Source: Desulfobulbaceae bacterium
Lineage (GTDB): Bacteria > Desulfobacterota > Desulfobulbia > Desulfobulbales > SURF-16
Assembly (NCBI GenBank): GCA_023230525.1
Contig: JALNXE010000078.1
Coordinates: forward strand, 1 to 20,495
Length of the DNA stretch: 20,495 bases
Direction: 5' to 3'
Part shown: piece by piece, positions 8,140-15,637 of the stretch
Layout: each line of letters opens with the position of its first letter
Position numbering within the stretch: position 1 is the first letter of the stretch
Position numbers and translations under genes: made by a program
Notes under the pieces: generated by a model
The model's database searches: none
Told to the model about the DNA's origin: nothing
What the model saw: the letters and a program-made list of their open reading frames with translations, nothing else

Positions 8140-8165
8140 AGGCTGCAACCTGGAGGTTGCAGCCT
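8140..8165 (-). terminator. Intrinsic terminator (mainly for the minus-strand gene 8279-8662)
   Basis: AGGCTGCAACC (8140-8150) and GGTTGCAGCCT (8155-8165) form a perfect 11-bp stem with a four-base loop. On the minus strand it is followed by TTTTC, on the plus strand by no T-run. It therefore fits the converging minus-strand gene best, though it could also end the oxidoreductase transcript. Confidence 0.7.
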
Positions 8166-8278
8166 AACTTGAGGGGAGATTACGTTTTCTCACGCCGAAT
8201 AGCAGAATCCTTTCTTTAGCAGAGTTACGGGATACCGCTTATTACCTCTGCGAAACGCCGCGATCAGCACGGTGGTGC

Positions 8279-8662
8279 CTATTCTGATAAGTCATCGTCA
8301 TCATCAATCATGGAAGGAATAAATTCATCCTCCTCTTCTTCCTCATCATCCTCTTCTTCTTCCTCCCCCCCATCGCCGACTGACAATTCATCCTCATCTT
8401 CCGCGGCATAGTAGGGTGAAGGTGAATCATCAACTTCTTCCTCATCCGCGTCTTCCCTGACGGCTTTAACCATCTTGGAAGGCGGAAGAACAATCTCGGT
8501 AATTTTTTTCACTTCGGCACGGACGTCAGGATCAGCAAGACATGCGCCACATCCCTTAAGATGTTTCTCCATAAACTCAACCATTCTGGCCGGAGCTAAT
8601 GACTCTTCTTGTACCTGCACATACCATGACCGTACAAGCCTGTTTAAGCGCTCGCATTCCAT
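8279..8662 (-). CDS. Small zinc-finger-like (anti-sigma type HxxxCxxC) protein with acidic tail
   Basis: The start was placed at ATG 8662 (MECERLNRL), giving 127 residues, because GGAGAT lies about 10 nt upstream. A longer reading with 25 more residues (from 8737) lacks this. Residues 1-60 carry C3 and H34-x3-C38-x2-C41 (KHLKGCGAC), the zinc-binding pattern of anti-sigma factor zf-HC2 domains. From about residue 71 to the end the protein is dominated by Asp and Glu, including a run of 14 acidic residues after SVGDGG. There is no membrane segment and no adjacent sigma factor. The function is unknown. The acidic tail could mimic nucleic acid or bind a basic partner, but that is inference. It is transcribed divergently from selC. 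Confidence 0.75.
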   Translation of the reverse strand: MECERLNRLVRSWYVQVQEESLAPARMVEFMEKHLKGCGACLADPDVRAEVKKITEIVLPPSKMVKAVREDADEEEVDDSPSPYYAAEDEDELSVGDGGEEEEEDDEEEEEDEFIPSMIDDDDDLSE

Positions 8663-8786
8663 TTTTTTTAATCTCCGATTAAATATATTAAAATATTCTG
8701 AGTCCTGCAAAAAAGCACATAAAACAAATCCAAACAACTATTGCAAGCTTTTAAAACCTGACATTACTCACCTTTTATAAAAAAAG

Positions 8787-8815
8787 TTGCCGTATTGGGC
8801 AAGAAGAATTACTAT
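8787..8815 (+). promoter_or_regulatory. Candidate sigma-70-type promoter for selC
   Basis: TTGCCG at 8787-8792, a 17-bp spacer, then TACTAT at 8810-8815. It is about 65 bp upstream of the selenocysteine tRNA. The match is good but not tested. Confidence 0.4.
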
Positions 8816-8882
8816 GATTATGTATGAATTTTTTGTCACATTCAAGCGTTACAGCATAATTTTTTCTTCATTTCAATTCTAA

Positions 8883-8980
8883 GGAAGTGGAAAGGGCGCT
8901 GGTGGCTCTCCCGGACTTCAAATCCGGTGCACCGGGTTAACAGCTTGGTGGGTGGGTTCGATTCCCATGCACTTCCGCCA
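8883..8980 (+). tRNA. selC: Selenocysteine tRNA (anticodon TCA)
   Basis: A 98-nt gene, far longer than an ordinary tRNA. Acceptor GGAAGTG pairs with CACTTCC. The eighth acceptor position is G opposite G, so the usual 8-bp acceptor stem is 7 bp plus a mismatch here. The D stem is AGGGC/GCTCT. The anticodon stem CCGGA/TCCGG encloses loop CTTCAAA, giving anticodon TCA. A long variable arm includes CACC/GGTG. The T arm has GGGTTCGATTCCC, and the 3' end GCCA is encoded with the G discriminator typical of tRNA-Sec. It implies that the cell makes selenoproteins with SelA, SelB and SelD, none of which is in the window. Confidence 0.96.
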
Positions 8981-8992
8981 TTACTTGAGATC

Positions 8993-9037
8993 GCAATAAA
9001 AAAGGCCCGGGCAATCCGCCCGGGCCTTTTTTATTGC
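8993..9037. terminator. Bidirectional terminator between selC and the SulP gene
   Basis: A perfect 20-bp inverted repeat (8993-9012 with 9018-9037) around a 5-base loop. The GC core is GGCCCGGGC/GCCCGGGCC, flanked by six A on the left and six T on the right, so each strand has stem plus T-run. It serves selC on plus and the transporter gene ending at 9060 on minus. Confidence 0.92.
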
Positions 9038-9059
9038 CTGTATCTGAACCGCTCCTGCT

Positions 9060-11219
9060 TTAGGCAGGAATATACTTGGTTAATGGGCAATCCTTGCAAC
9101 CTTCGGTTGGAAGGCCGCTGCTGGTGGTATGAATTTTCTTAATAATGGTCTTAACCGCCTGTTCCGTGTCGGGGAATAAGCTATCCTTACCGATTTTATT
9201 CAGCAACCCGGTACGCTCCATAACAACCATCACCTGCCCTTTGACGCCGCACATGGCAAAACCGAGCCCCGCACTGCGCACCCGCTCAACAAGGAGCTCC
9301 AGGGCCTCCTCGCCGGAGGCATCCATATCATTAATGCCCCTGGCATCCAGCAGGATATAGCGCAGGTCCGGCTGTTCGTTGCGGAATTTCATCACCTGCT
9401 CATCGAGATAGCTGGCATTGGCAAAAAACAATGCGCCGTCAAAGCGGACTACGGAGATATGCCGGCAACCCTTCAGGCGATAGTATTCAGCGCTTTTCAG
9501 CACGTTTTCCTCATGCATGGACAGGCTGGCCACCACCGGCCGCATGGATTTATAGAGGAAAACAGCCATGGAAAGACCCACACCGACCATAATGCCCTTA
9601 TCAAGATGCGGGGCAAAGTAAAGGGTCACAAGAAAACTGAGAACGGAAATAGCGCCATCATACCATTGCGCCTTCCAGGCGTGGGCAAAGCCTTTGATGT
9701 TGATCAGCCCGACAACGGCCATCATGATGACCGCGGCCAGCACGGCCTGGGGCAGATGGTAAAGCAGCGGGGTAAAAAACAACAGGGTGGCGACAACCAT
9801 GAGCGAGGTGACAACCGCGGAAATACCGGATGTCGCGCCGGCCTGCAGGTTAACGGCGGAACGGGAAAAGGAGCCGGATGTCGCAAAGCTGGAAGTCAGT
9901 GAACCGAGCATGTTACCCATGCCCTGGCCGATGAGCTCCTGGTTGGGATCGATTTTCTGGCCGGTCTTGGCGGCCATGGCCTTGGCAATGGCGATTGCCT
10001 CCATAAAGCCAAGCAGGGAAATGATAACTGCACTGGGGAGCACCTTAAGGATGTTTGACATAGTCAGCTGGGGAATGGTGAATTTCGGCAGCCCCTTGGG
10101 AATTTCGCCGACCACGTCACCGCCGCCCATGACCCTGACCTTCGCTGTGTCAAGCGCTGCATTTCTTATCCTGATGCGCCAGGTGTTGCCATCGGTCTGG
10201 ACCCCGGCAGGGATAGCCCCTTTGGCATAGAAGGTATAATTTTCCCCCTCTTTCACCCCTTCAAATTTCATCTTGCGGACCGCACCACGGATATCTGCGG
10301 CCTGTTTCTTTGCTTCTTCCATCTTAACTTCCAGGGTATCGACTTCGCCCTTCAGCTTGATCAGCTCAAGGGACGTGGTGCCATGTCCTGTTGCCTTGAT
10401 GTTTTTCTGCTCTTCTTCCACCTTAAGGCCTAGGGCCGTCCGTTCCCCACCCAATGTTTTTATTTCGTTTTGCATGGCGTTGTAATCAGCAATCTGTTGC
10501 TGCAGGCCGTCAAGACGAAGGGCGGAAAGATCAACATAGGCGTCTTTATTGTAACCGGTGTAGTAGGAAATAAGGGTGGTAAGGGCCACCGCCACCAGAA
10601 CATTGGGGATGCGGCGGTTGATTTTCTTGAGCACCACCATGATGACCACGGCGGCGATGCCATAAATCAAGGTCGTAAGATGGGTATAATCCATGGCCGC
10701 CTTGAAGACATCCACCATGGTCTGATAATGGTGCGGGGCCGTGTCGACATAGACCCCGAAAAATTTGGAGAACTGGGATGTGGCAATGATTATGGCCGCC
10801 GCATTGGTGAAGCCGTTGACCACCGGATGGGAAAGAAAATTCACCACCAGGCCCAGGCGCAGAACGCCGAGGGAAAACTGGAAGATACCGACGACTGCGG
10901 CAAGAACGATCGAATAGGCGATGAATTCCGCTGATCCCGCGGTGGCAAGAGGTGCAAGGGATGCCGCGGACATGAGCGACACAACCGCCACGGGTCCGGT
11001 GCCGAGCTGGCGGCTGGAGCCGAACAGCGAAGCCACCATGGGCGGCAGAAAGGCAGCATACAATCCGTAATAAGGAGGCAATCCAGCGAGCTGGGCATAG
11101 GCCATGGACTGAGGAATCAGGACCAGGGCAACGGTAATGCCGGCCATCAGGTCTGCTTTGAATTTGCCGGCATCATAATCGGTGAACCAGGCAAGAAAGG
11201 GGAAAATTTTGTATATCAT
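9060..11219 (-). CDS. SulP-family anion transporter with STAS domain and a large inserted segment
   Basis: A 719-residue inner-membrane transporter of the SulP/SLC26 family (sulfate, bicarbonate or other anions). The family signature SMAYAQLAGLPPYYGLYAAF (38-57) and GSSRQLGTGPVAVVSLM are intact. DPNQELIGQGMGN and the STAS domain (about 585-700, with DMDASGEEAL around S635) are present. Residues about 224-366 are an extra, soluble, lysine/glutamate-rich segment between a membrane helix and the conserved VVGEIPKGLP, which in most SulP proteins follow each other closely. This accounts for the protein being roughly 140 residues longer than usual. The C-terminus carries CKDC. The start has only a weak AAGG upstream. 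Substrate cannot be read from sequence. Confidence 0.9.
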   Translation of the reverse strand: MIYKIFPFLAWFTDYDAGKFKADLMAGITVALVLIPQSMAYAQLAGLPPYYGLYAAFLPPMVASLFGSSRQLGTGPVAVVSLMSAASLAPLATAGSAEFIAYSIVLAAVVGIFQFSLGVLRLGLVVNFLSHPVVNGFTNAAAIIIATSQFSKFFGVYVDTAPHHYQTMVDVFKAAMDYTHLTTLIYGIAAVVIMVVLKKINRRIPNVLVAVALTTLISYYTGYNKDAYVDLSALRLDGLQQQIADYNAMQNEIKTLGGERTALGLKVEEEQKNIKATGHGTTSLELIKLKGEVDTLEVKMEEAKKQAADIRGAVRKMKFEGVKEGENYTFYAKGAIPAGVQTDGNTWRIRIRNAALDTAKVRVMGGGDVVGEIPKGLPKFTIPQLTMSNILKVLPSAVIISLLGFMEAIAIAKAMAAKTGQKIDPNQELIGQGMGNMLGSLTSSFATSGSFSRSAVNLQAGATSGISAVVTSLMVVATLLFFTPLLYHLPQAVLAAVIMMAVVGLINIKGFAHAWKAQWYDGAISVLSFLVTLYFAPHLDKGIMVGVGLSMAVFLYKSMRPVVASLSMHEENVLKSAEYYRLKGCRHISVVRFDGALFFANASYLDEQVMKFRNEQPDLRYILLDARGINDMDASGEEALELLVERVRSAGLGFAMCGVKGQVMVVMERTGLLNKIGKDSLFPDTEQAVKTIIKKIHTTSSGLPTEGCKDCPLTKYIPA

Positions 11220-11395
11220 TTAGCTACCTTATCATATCTCGTTCGCCTTTCTACGGGGCCGAAGGCAGCAGAAGGCGACTCTTGTTCTTCTTCTCTCCGG
11301 ATCCGTTCGGCACTGAGGCAGCGCGGCTCCGAAAAACCAATTTAACAGTCGGACAACAGCGAGCTTTCACAGCAGGTAGTTTTACGAGATTCCAG

Positions 11396-11488
11396 TCAGG
11401 TAAAGACTGGCACTTCCTTATTGGCCTTGGTTGCCCATAATCTCTGCAGCGCCTCCACACTGCCGGGCATTTCTGATGCGCTTCTCAT
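11396..11488 (-). CDS. Small ORF of 30 codons upstream of the SulP gene, possibly extended through UGA
   Basis: ATG at 11488 is preceded by AGAGGAG at a normal distance, and a candidate promoter lies about 120 bp upstream. This makes translation more credible than for most short frames. The 30-residue product (MRSASEMPGSVEALQ at the N-terminus) is not a family I recognise. It ends at TGA (11396-11398). The same frame then stays open for 17 more sense codons rich in Cys (TTCCES, then SDC) before TAA at 11342-11344. It may be a leader peptide for the transporter gene, a stand-alone small protein, or the first part of a 48-residue selenoprotein. Confidence 0.45.
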   Translation of the reverse strand: MRSASEMPGSVEALQRLWATKANKEVPVFT

Positions 11489-11604
11489 TTGCTTTCTCCT
11501 CTCTGGAAAAAATTCAAAACACCGGAACCACCGGATGAGGACCGTGCATAACACCCGGATTCCGTGTGATTTTTGAAAAGTTATTCCACACAATTTTTCC
11601 AGGT

Positions 11605-11634
11605 TATAAATAGCTCTCTTGCCGAGAAAGTCAA
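11605..11634 (-). promoter_or_regulatory. Candidate promoter for the small ORF and SulP gene
   Basis: Read on the minus strand, TTGACT (11634-11629), an 18-bp spacer, then TTTATA (11610-11605) followed by AC. The -35 is strong and the -10 is ambiguous within an AT-rich stretch. Confidence 0.45.
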
Positions 11635-11703
11635 GGGAAAACTGCGCCGGCGACCCTTCCGCATGGAACAAAATGAACCAGGATTCAGCCAATAGCAAGC
11701 TTT

Positions 11704-12540
11704 TTACAAATTACACTTTTTTTCGGCGACCTTGCGGGCGATATTGCGGATTCTGCCGATATAGCGGGTGCGCTCCGCCACACTGATGGCCTTGCGCGCA
11801 TCGAGCAGGTTAAAGGTATGGGAACATTTCAGGCAATAATCATAGGCCGGCAGCAGCAGATCCTTTTCCAGCAGCTTGAGCGCCTCCTGTTCACAGGAAT
11901 TAAAAAAGGAAACCAGAAATTCCACATTAGCGTGTTCAAAATTAAAGGCGGAAAATTCAACCTCCGCCTGATGAAAAATCTGGCCATACCTGACCTCGTT
12001 GTTCCAGGCAATATCATAGACGCTGTTGACCCCCTGGAGATACATGGCTATTCGCTCAAGGCCGTAGGTAATCTCAACGGTAACCGGGCTGAGCTCCTGA
12101 CTGCCGGCCTGCTGGAAATAAGTAAACTGGGTGATCTCCATGCCGTCAAGCCACACCTCCCAGCCCAGACCGCTGGCGCCAAGGGTGGGCGACTCCCAGT
12201 CATCCTCGACGAAACGGATATCATGCTGCAGCAGGTTAAGGTTAAAGCGCTTCAGGCTTTCCAGATACAAACCCTGGGAATCCGCCGGCGAGGGTTTCAG
12301 CACGACCTGAAACTGATAATAATGCTGAAGCCGGTTCGGGTTTTCCCCATACCGGCCATCCGTCGGCCGCCGGGAAGGCTGAACATACGCCGCCTTCCAC
12401 GGCTCCGGACCAAGGGCCCGCAGCAGGGTGGCAGGGTGAAAGGTTCCAGCCCCGACTTCCATGTCGTATGGCTGCTGGATCACGCAGCCCTGATCAGCCC
12501 AATAACGGCTCAATTCAAAAATAATATCCTGAAAGTACAT
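11704..12540 (-). CDS. glyQ: Glycyl-tRNA synthetase alpha subunit
   Basis: A 278-residue catalytic alpha subunit of the bacterial alpha2-beta2 glycyl-tRNA synthetase, which charges tRNA-Gly with glycine. It starts MYFQDIIFELSRYWADQGC. It contains the family blocks QPYDMEVGAGTFHPATLLRA, SRRPTDGRYGENPNRLQHYY, GWEVWLDGMEITQFTYFQQ and ITYGLERIAMYLQGV (class II motifs). ATG at 12540 was chosen over an upstream in-frame ATG at 12684, because the 48 extra residues are not part of the family and AAGGAAAG lies just before 12540. The beta-subunit gene glyS, usually next to glyQ, is not downstream; the next genes on this strand are a small ORF and the SulP transporter. Confidence 0.97.
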   Translation of the reverse strand: MYFQDIIFELSRYWADQGCVIQQPYDMEVGAGTFHPATLLRALGPEPWKAAYVQPSRRPTDGRYGENPNRLQHYYQFQVVLKPSPADSQGLYLESLKRFNLNLLQHDIRFVEDDWESPTLGASGLGWEVWLDGMEITQFTYFQQAGSQELSPVTVEITYGLERIAMYLQGVNSVYDIAWNNEVRYGQIFHQAEVEFSAFNFEHANVEFLVSFFNSCEQEALKLLEKDLLLPAYDYCLKCSHTFNLLDARKAISVAERTRYIGRIRNIARKVAEKKCNL

Positions 12541-12592
12541 TTTTTCTTTCCTTAAAAAGGTGATGTCGTTGTAAAGTTGATGGCAAACGCCT

Positions 12593-12621
12593 AAAATAAA
12601 ACAATGAAAGTGTGCAGGCAA
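12593..12621 (-). promoter_or_regulatory. Candidate glyQ promoter
   Basis: On the minus strand TTGCCT (12621-12616), a 17-bp spacer, then TATTTT (12598-12593), about 50 bp before the glyQ start. No T-box-like leader was recognised. Confidence 0.35.
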
Positions 12622-12808
12622 GCTAAATATCCGTAACTGGCGGCCGCGTGGTGCGAGGGCCTGCCTGGCCTCGACTTGCGGCAAAATAGAAAAATGAATG
12701 GGCCGTCACGTTGCAAGGGGGTAATGAAAAATTTACAATTGCTTAATTTGCTTTAAATTTTCTCCTCCGGCGCCTGCTGAGCTACTCAAGCAGTTGGTTA
12801 AATTATTA

Positions 12809-12837
12809 TTGACAATACACCTACTTCGAGATAGACA
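12809..12837 (+). promoter_or_regulatory. Candidate porin promoter
   Basis: A consensus TTGACA at 12809-12814 and, after 17 bp, TAGACA at 12832-12837. It lies about 145 bp before the porin start and would give a long untranslated leader containing two inverted repeats (12878-12890 and 12929-12953). Confidence 0.4.
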
Positions 12838-12928
12838 TAAAATCATATAAGAAATATTTTTACTGGCTCCGTAGAGCGATCAGATTGATCTTGCTGAAAA
12901 TTCGGCCGCCGGTAAGAATCTATGGGGG

Positions 12929-12953
12929 GCAGACATTTGCTGTAAATGTCTGC
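12929..12953 (+). promoter_or_regulatory. Hairpin in the porin leader
   Basis: GCAGACATTT (12929-12938) and AAATGTCTGC (12944-12953) form a perfect 10-bp stem with a 5-base loop, ending 18 nt before the GGAGGGA ribosome binding site. It is not followed by a T-run long enough for a plain terminator. An RNA-stability or translational role is possible. Confidence 0.5.
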
Positions 12954-12981
12954 AAATAACATCTTTTTTTTGGAGGGAGAT

Positions 12982-14694
12982 ATGTTAAAAAAAATCTCAA
13001 CAATCGCTTTGGCCGCACTCCTCACCCTGCCTGCCATGGCTACCGCCGGCAGCACCAATGCCACCAGTGATCTGGCTGCACAGGTTGACCGGCTGACCAA
13101 GGAACTCGCCAATTTAAAAGCACAGATGGCGGCCATGAAAGAGGGTCAGGGCCCGGCCACTGACATGAAGGCCCAGAAGGAAATCGCCGATCTGAAAAGC
13201 CAGATGAAAGCCCTGGAAGATAACCAGAAAGAGGCTTTTGATGATCTTGATGAAAGAAGCGCGGCCTGGGATCTTGCTTCCCGCGTTCAGCTCTTCGGTG
13301 ATTTCCGCGCCCGGGGTGACTATTACCAGAATGATCTGGTTTCGACCCCTATTGATATGCAGGCTTGGCAGCAGCAGGCATTTCTTCGAGTTGTAGGCGC
13401 TGGAGGTAATCCGTATGACCGGAATACTATGCTACAAGATTTAGGGGCACAATTTCAGGCCGGCACATTGCCTATGCAGTCCGATGACGATATGAAAAAT
13501 TCCTCCATTTTCACCAACCGTTTCCGACTGAATATGCGGGTCAAGGCCACCGAGAACGTGGATTTCAAGGGTCGCCTGGCCATGTACAAGACCTGGGGCA
13601 CCAGCACCCTGCCCCCCAACCTGACCCAGTTCGGCTACCCCTCTTTTGACGGAACAAGCTCACGGGAGCCGAGTGACTCGATACTGCGCGTTGACCGCGC
13701 CTTTGTCAACTGGAACAATATCGGCGGACAGCCCATCTGGTTTTCCGTCGGCCGTAGGCCCACCACCGATGGCCCTGCTGCCCAGATCCGCATGGGCCTG
13801 GATGAGAGAATGGCCACCCCGACCGCCTACATGGACTGGCCTTTTGACGGAATTTCCGTGGGCTATGCCTATGCCAACCTGTTCGGCATGCAGGACGCCC
13901 CCGGCCGGGTCCGTATCTGCTACGGCCGCGGTTTTGAAAACAGCCTGCAGTACGACACCACATCAGTGGATCTGAACGACACCGATTTCGCCGGCGTCAG
14001 CTGGGATATCTACAGTAAGGGCAATAAACTTGCCTATCTGCAGTCTTTCATGGTCTTCAATGCCTTCAACTATCCTGAATTCGATGACCAAGCCACAAAT
14101 GATTTTTACGACTTCTTCCTGAATGGCCGTCAGAATGTGGGTGATGTCCTGCATACCTCAGGCGTCTACATGGATAAGTGGGAAAACCTGAATTACTTCG
14201 TTTCCGCAGGCTGGAGCCGCACCATGCCGGATAAGGATACCGGGATGTTTAACGATTTTGTGGCCCAATTCAATGACCCAACATACCCAGCCAACGATGA
14301 CAACGAGGATGGCTATAATGTCTGGGTAGGTGCCCGCTATGACATGGATGACCTGGGCCTCAAGTTCGGTCTTGAGTACAACCACGGCTCCCAGTACTGG
14401 ATCGGCATGACCCCGGGCCATGACGATATGTACAGCTCCAAACTGGCTACCCGCGGCGATGTCTATGAGGCCTACCTGATCTGGGATCTGCCCACCGGTG
14501 AGGCCATTTCCAAGTATGCCAAGACCTTCATGCGCTTTGGTTACCAGCACTATGACTATGATTACACCGGCGGTTCCGACTGGAATATCAAGCCCTATGA
14601 CATAGATAAAGCTGAAGCAGAAACCTTCGGTATGCTTGTGCCCTCCATTGATAAGGCTGATCAGGTCTATGTAACCTTTGAGGTGTATTTCTAA
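12982..14694 (+). CDS. Outer-membrane porin-like protein (DUF3373 type) with N-terminal coiled coil
   Basis: ATG at 12982 was chosen because GGAGGGA (12972-12978) precedes it and the product then starts with a signal peptide (MLKKISTIALAALLTLPAM, cleavage near ATA-GS). The 570-residue protein continues with a coiled coil at about 30-90 (DLAAQVDRLTKELANLKAQM and a second heptad block), then a beta-rich region. RFRLNMRVKATENVDFKGRL and VDRAFVNWNNIGGQPIWFSV are typical of the DUF3373 putative porins found in delta- and epsilonproteobacteria. The last residue is Phe (VYVTFEVYF), the usual outer-membrane insertion signal. It is probably a trimeric porin anchored to peptidoglycan through the coiled coil. 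Its substrate is unknown. It is monocistronic, with a strong terminator at 14769. Confidence 0.88.
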   Translation: MLKKISTIALAALLTLPAMATAGSTNATSDLAAQVDRLTKELANLKAQMAAMKEGQGPATDMKAQKEIADLKSQMKALEDNQKEAFDDLDERSAAWDLASRVQLFGDFRARGDYYQNDLVSTPIDMQAWQQQAFLRVVGAGGNPYDRNTMLQDLGAQFQAGTLPMQSDDDMKNSSIFTNRFRLNMRVKATENVDFKGRLAMYKTWGTSTLPPNLTQFGYPSFDGTSSREPSDSILRVDRAFVNWNNIGGQPIWFSVGRRPTTDGPAAQIRMGLDERMATPTAYMDWPFDGISVGYAYANLFGMQDAPGRVRICYGRGFENSLQYDTTSVDLNDTDFAGVSWDIYSKGNKLAYLQSFMVFNAFNYPEFDDQATNDFYDFFLNGRQNVGDVLHTSGVYMDKWENLNYFVSAGWSRTMPDKDTGMFNDFVAQFNDPTYPANDDNEDGYNVWVGARYDMDDLGLKFGLEYNHGSQYWIGMTPGHDDMYSSKLATRGDVYEAYLIWDLPTGEAISKYAKTFMRFGYQHYDYDYTGGSDWNIKPYDIDKAEAETFGMLVPSIDKADQVYVTFEVYF

Positions 14695-14768
14695 GCCGTA
14701 TCCTTAGCTGGACTGGTATCGCTGCGACAATAAATATCCCGACGATTTCAGCCCATTTACCGTAAATC

Positions 14769-14803
14769 AAAAAGGGATGGCCCATGCGGGTCATCCCTTT
14801 TTT
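14769..14803 (+). terminator. Terminator after the porin gene
   Basis: AAAAAGGGATG with GCCC (14769-14783) pairs with GGGT and CATCCCTTTTT (14788-14802) around ATGC, with a T-run built into the right arm. It lies 74 bp after the porin stop. It overlaps the first in-frame ATG of the next reading frame, which argues against that start for pgeF. Confidence 0.9.
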
Positions 14804-14828
14804 CTTCCGATTACCCATCTCAGCGACC

Positions 14829-15599
14829 ATGCTCACCCCCCTTACCTTCCCAGCATTTGCAAACTGCCCTGCCCTGGGGCATGGTGTTTTCAACCGCCAT
14901 GGCGGGGTAAGCCACCCCCCCCATGCTTCGCTCAATGTCAGCTACGGGGTTGATGATGATTCCCGGCGGGTCAAGGAAAACCGGGAACGTATCAGGCAGA
15001 GCCTTGGGTTTGACATTCTTGTTTCCGGCCAGCAGATACATGGCAGCCAGGTACAGGTGATCACGGAAAAACCGGAAACGGATATGGAAATTGCCGGCTG
15101 CGACGCCTTTATCACCAATGTTGCCGGGGTTGGCCTGCTGATCCAACAGGCGGACTGCCAGGCGGTCATGCTCTTTGATCCGCAGCGGCTGGTGGCGGCC
15201 AATATCCACAGCGGCTGGCGCGGCAGTGTAAACAACATCATCGCCGCAACCATCAAAGTGATGACTGAGGAGTTTGCAACCGATCCGGCGCATCTGCTGG
15301 CGGCAATCAGTCCCTCCCTCGGCCCCTGCTGTGCGGAATTTGTCCATTACCAGCAGGAACTGCCTGGCCATTTCCATCCATTCCAGGTAAAACCTAATTA
15401 TTTTGATTTCCGGGCCATCAGCCGGCGCCAGCTCGAAGAGTCCGGGTTAAAGCCGGAAAATATCGCGGCAGCCACCATCTGTACGGTCTGTGATCCGAAC
15501 TGGTTTTCCTATCGCCGGGAGAAAAAGACCGGCCGGTTCTGCAGTGTTATTGGGGTCAGGGGTCAGGAGTCAGGAGTCAGGAGTCAGGAAATAGGATAA
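14829..15599 (+). CDS. pgeF: Peptidoglycan editing factor PgeF (YfiH/laccase-domain family)
   Basis: A 256-residue protein of the YfiH family. Members are cysteine/histidine zinc proteins linked to removing wrong amino acids from peptidoglycan precursors and, in some bacteria, to purine nucleoside cleavage. GHGVFNRHGGVS (18-28), H71 in QQIHGSQV, C110 in QQADCQAV and H127 in NIHSGWRG match the metal ligands, and CTVCDPNWFSYRRE matches the C-terminal block. ATG 14829 is preferred to 14784, which lies in the porin terminator. Neither has a clear ribosome binding site. The last 15 or so residues (VRGQESGVRSQ) are encoded by a heptanucleotide repeat array, so the native C-terminus seems to have been replaced. 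rsmB follows 86 bp later. Confidence 0.92.
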   Translation: MLTPLTFPAFANCPALGHGVFNRHGGVSHPPHASLNVSYGVDDDSRRVKENRERIRQSLGFDILVSGQQIHGSQVQVITEKPETDMEIAGCDAFITNVAGVGLLIQQADCQAVMLFDPQRLVAANIHSGWRGSVNNIIAATIKVMTEEFATDPAHLLAAISPSLGPCCAEFVHYQQELPGHFHPFQVKPNYFDFRAISRRQLEESGLKPENIAAATICTVCDPNWFSYRREKKTGRFCSVIGVRGQESGVRSQEIG

Positions 15600-15600
15600 T
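15552..15600 (+). repeat. Heptanucleotide tandem repeat (GGRGTCA) at the pgeF 3' end
   Basis: Seven consecutive 7-bp units: two GGGGTCA, three GGAGTCA, then the degenerate GGAAATA and GGATAAT. The array supplies the last codons and the stop of pgeF. Confidence 0.85.
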
Positions 15601-15637
15601 GGAGCCGGCAAAAATGCACCACATCAGTTTTTCCATC

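Noticed and set aside
12541..12684. 48-residue N-terminal extension of GlyQ
   Set aside because: The GlyQ family begins near MYFQD; the extra residues are not conserved and a ribosome binding site sits before the later ATG.
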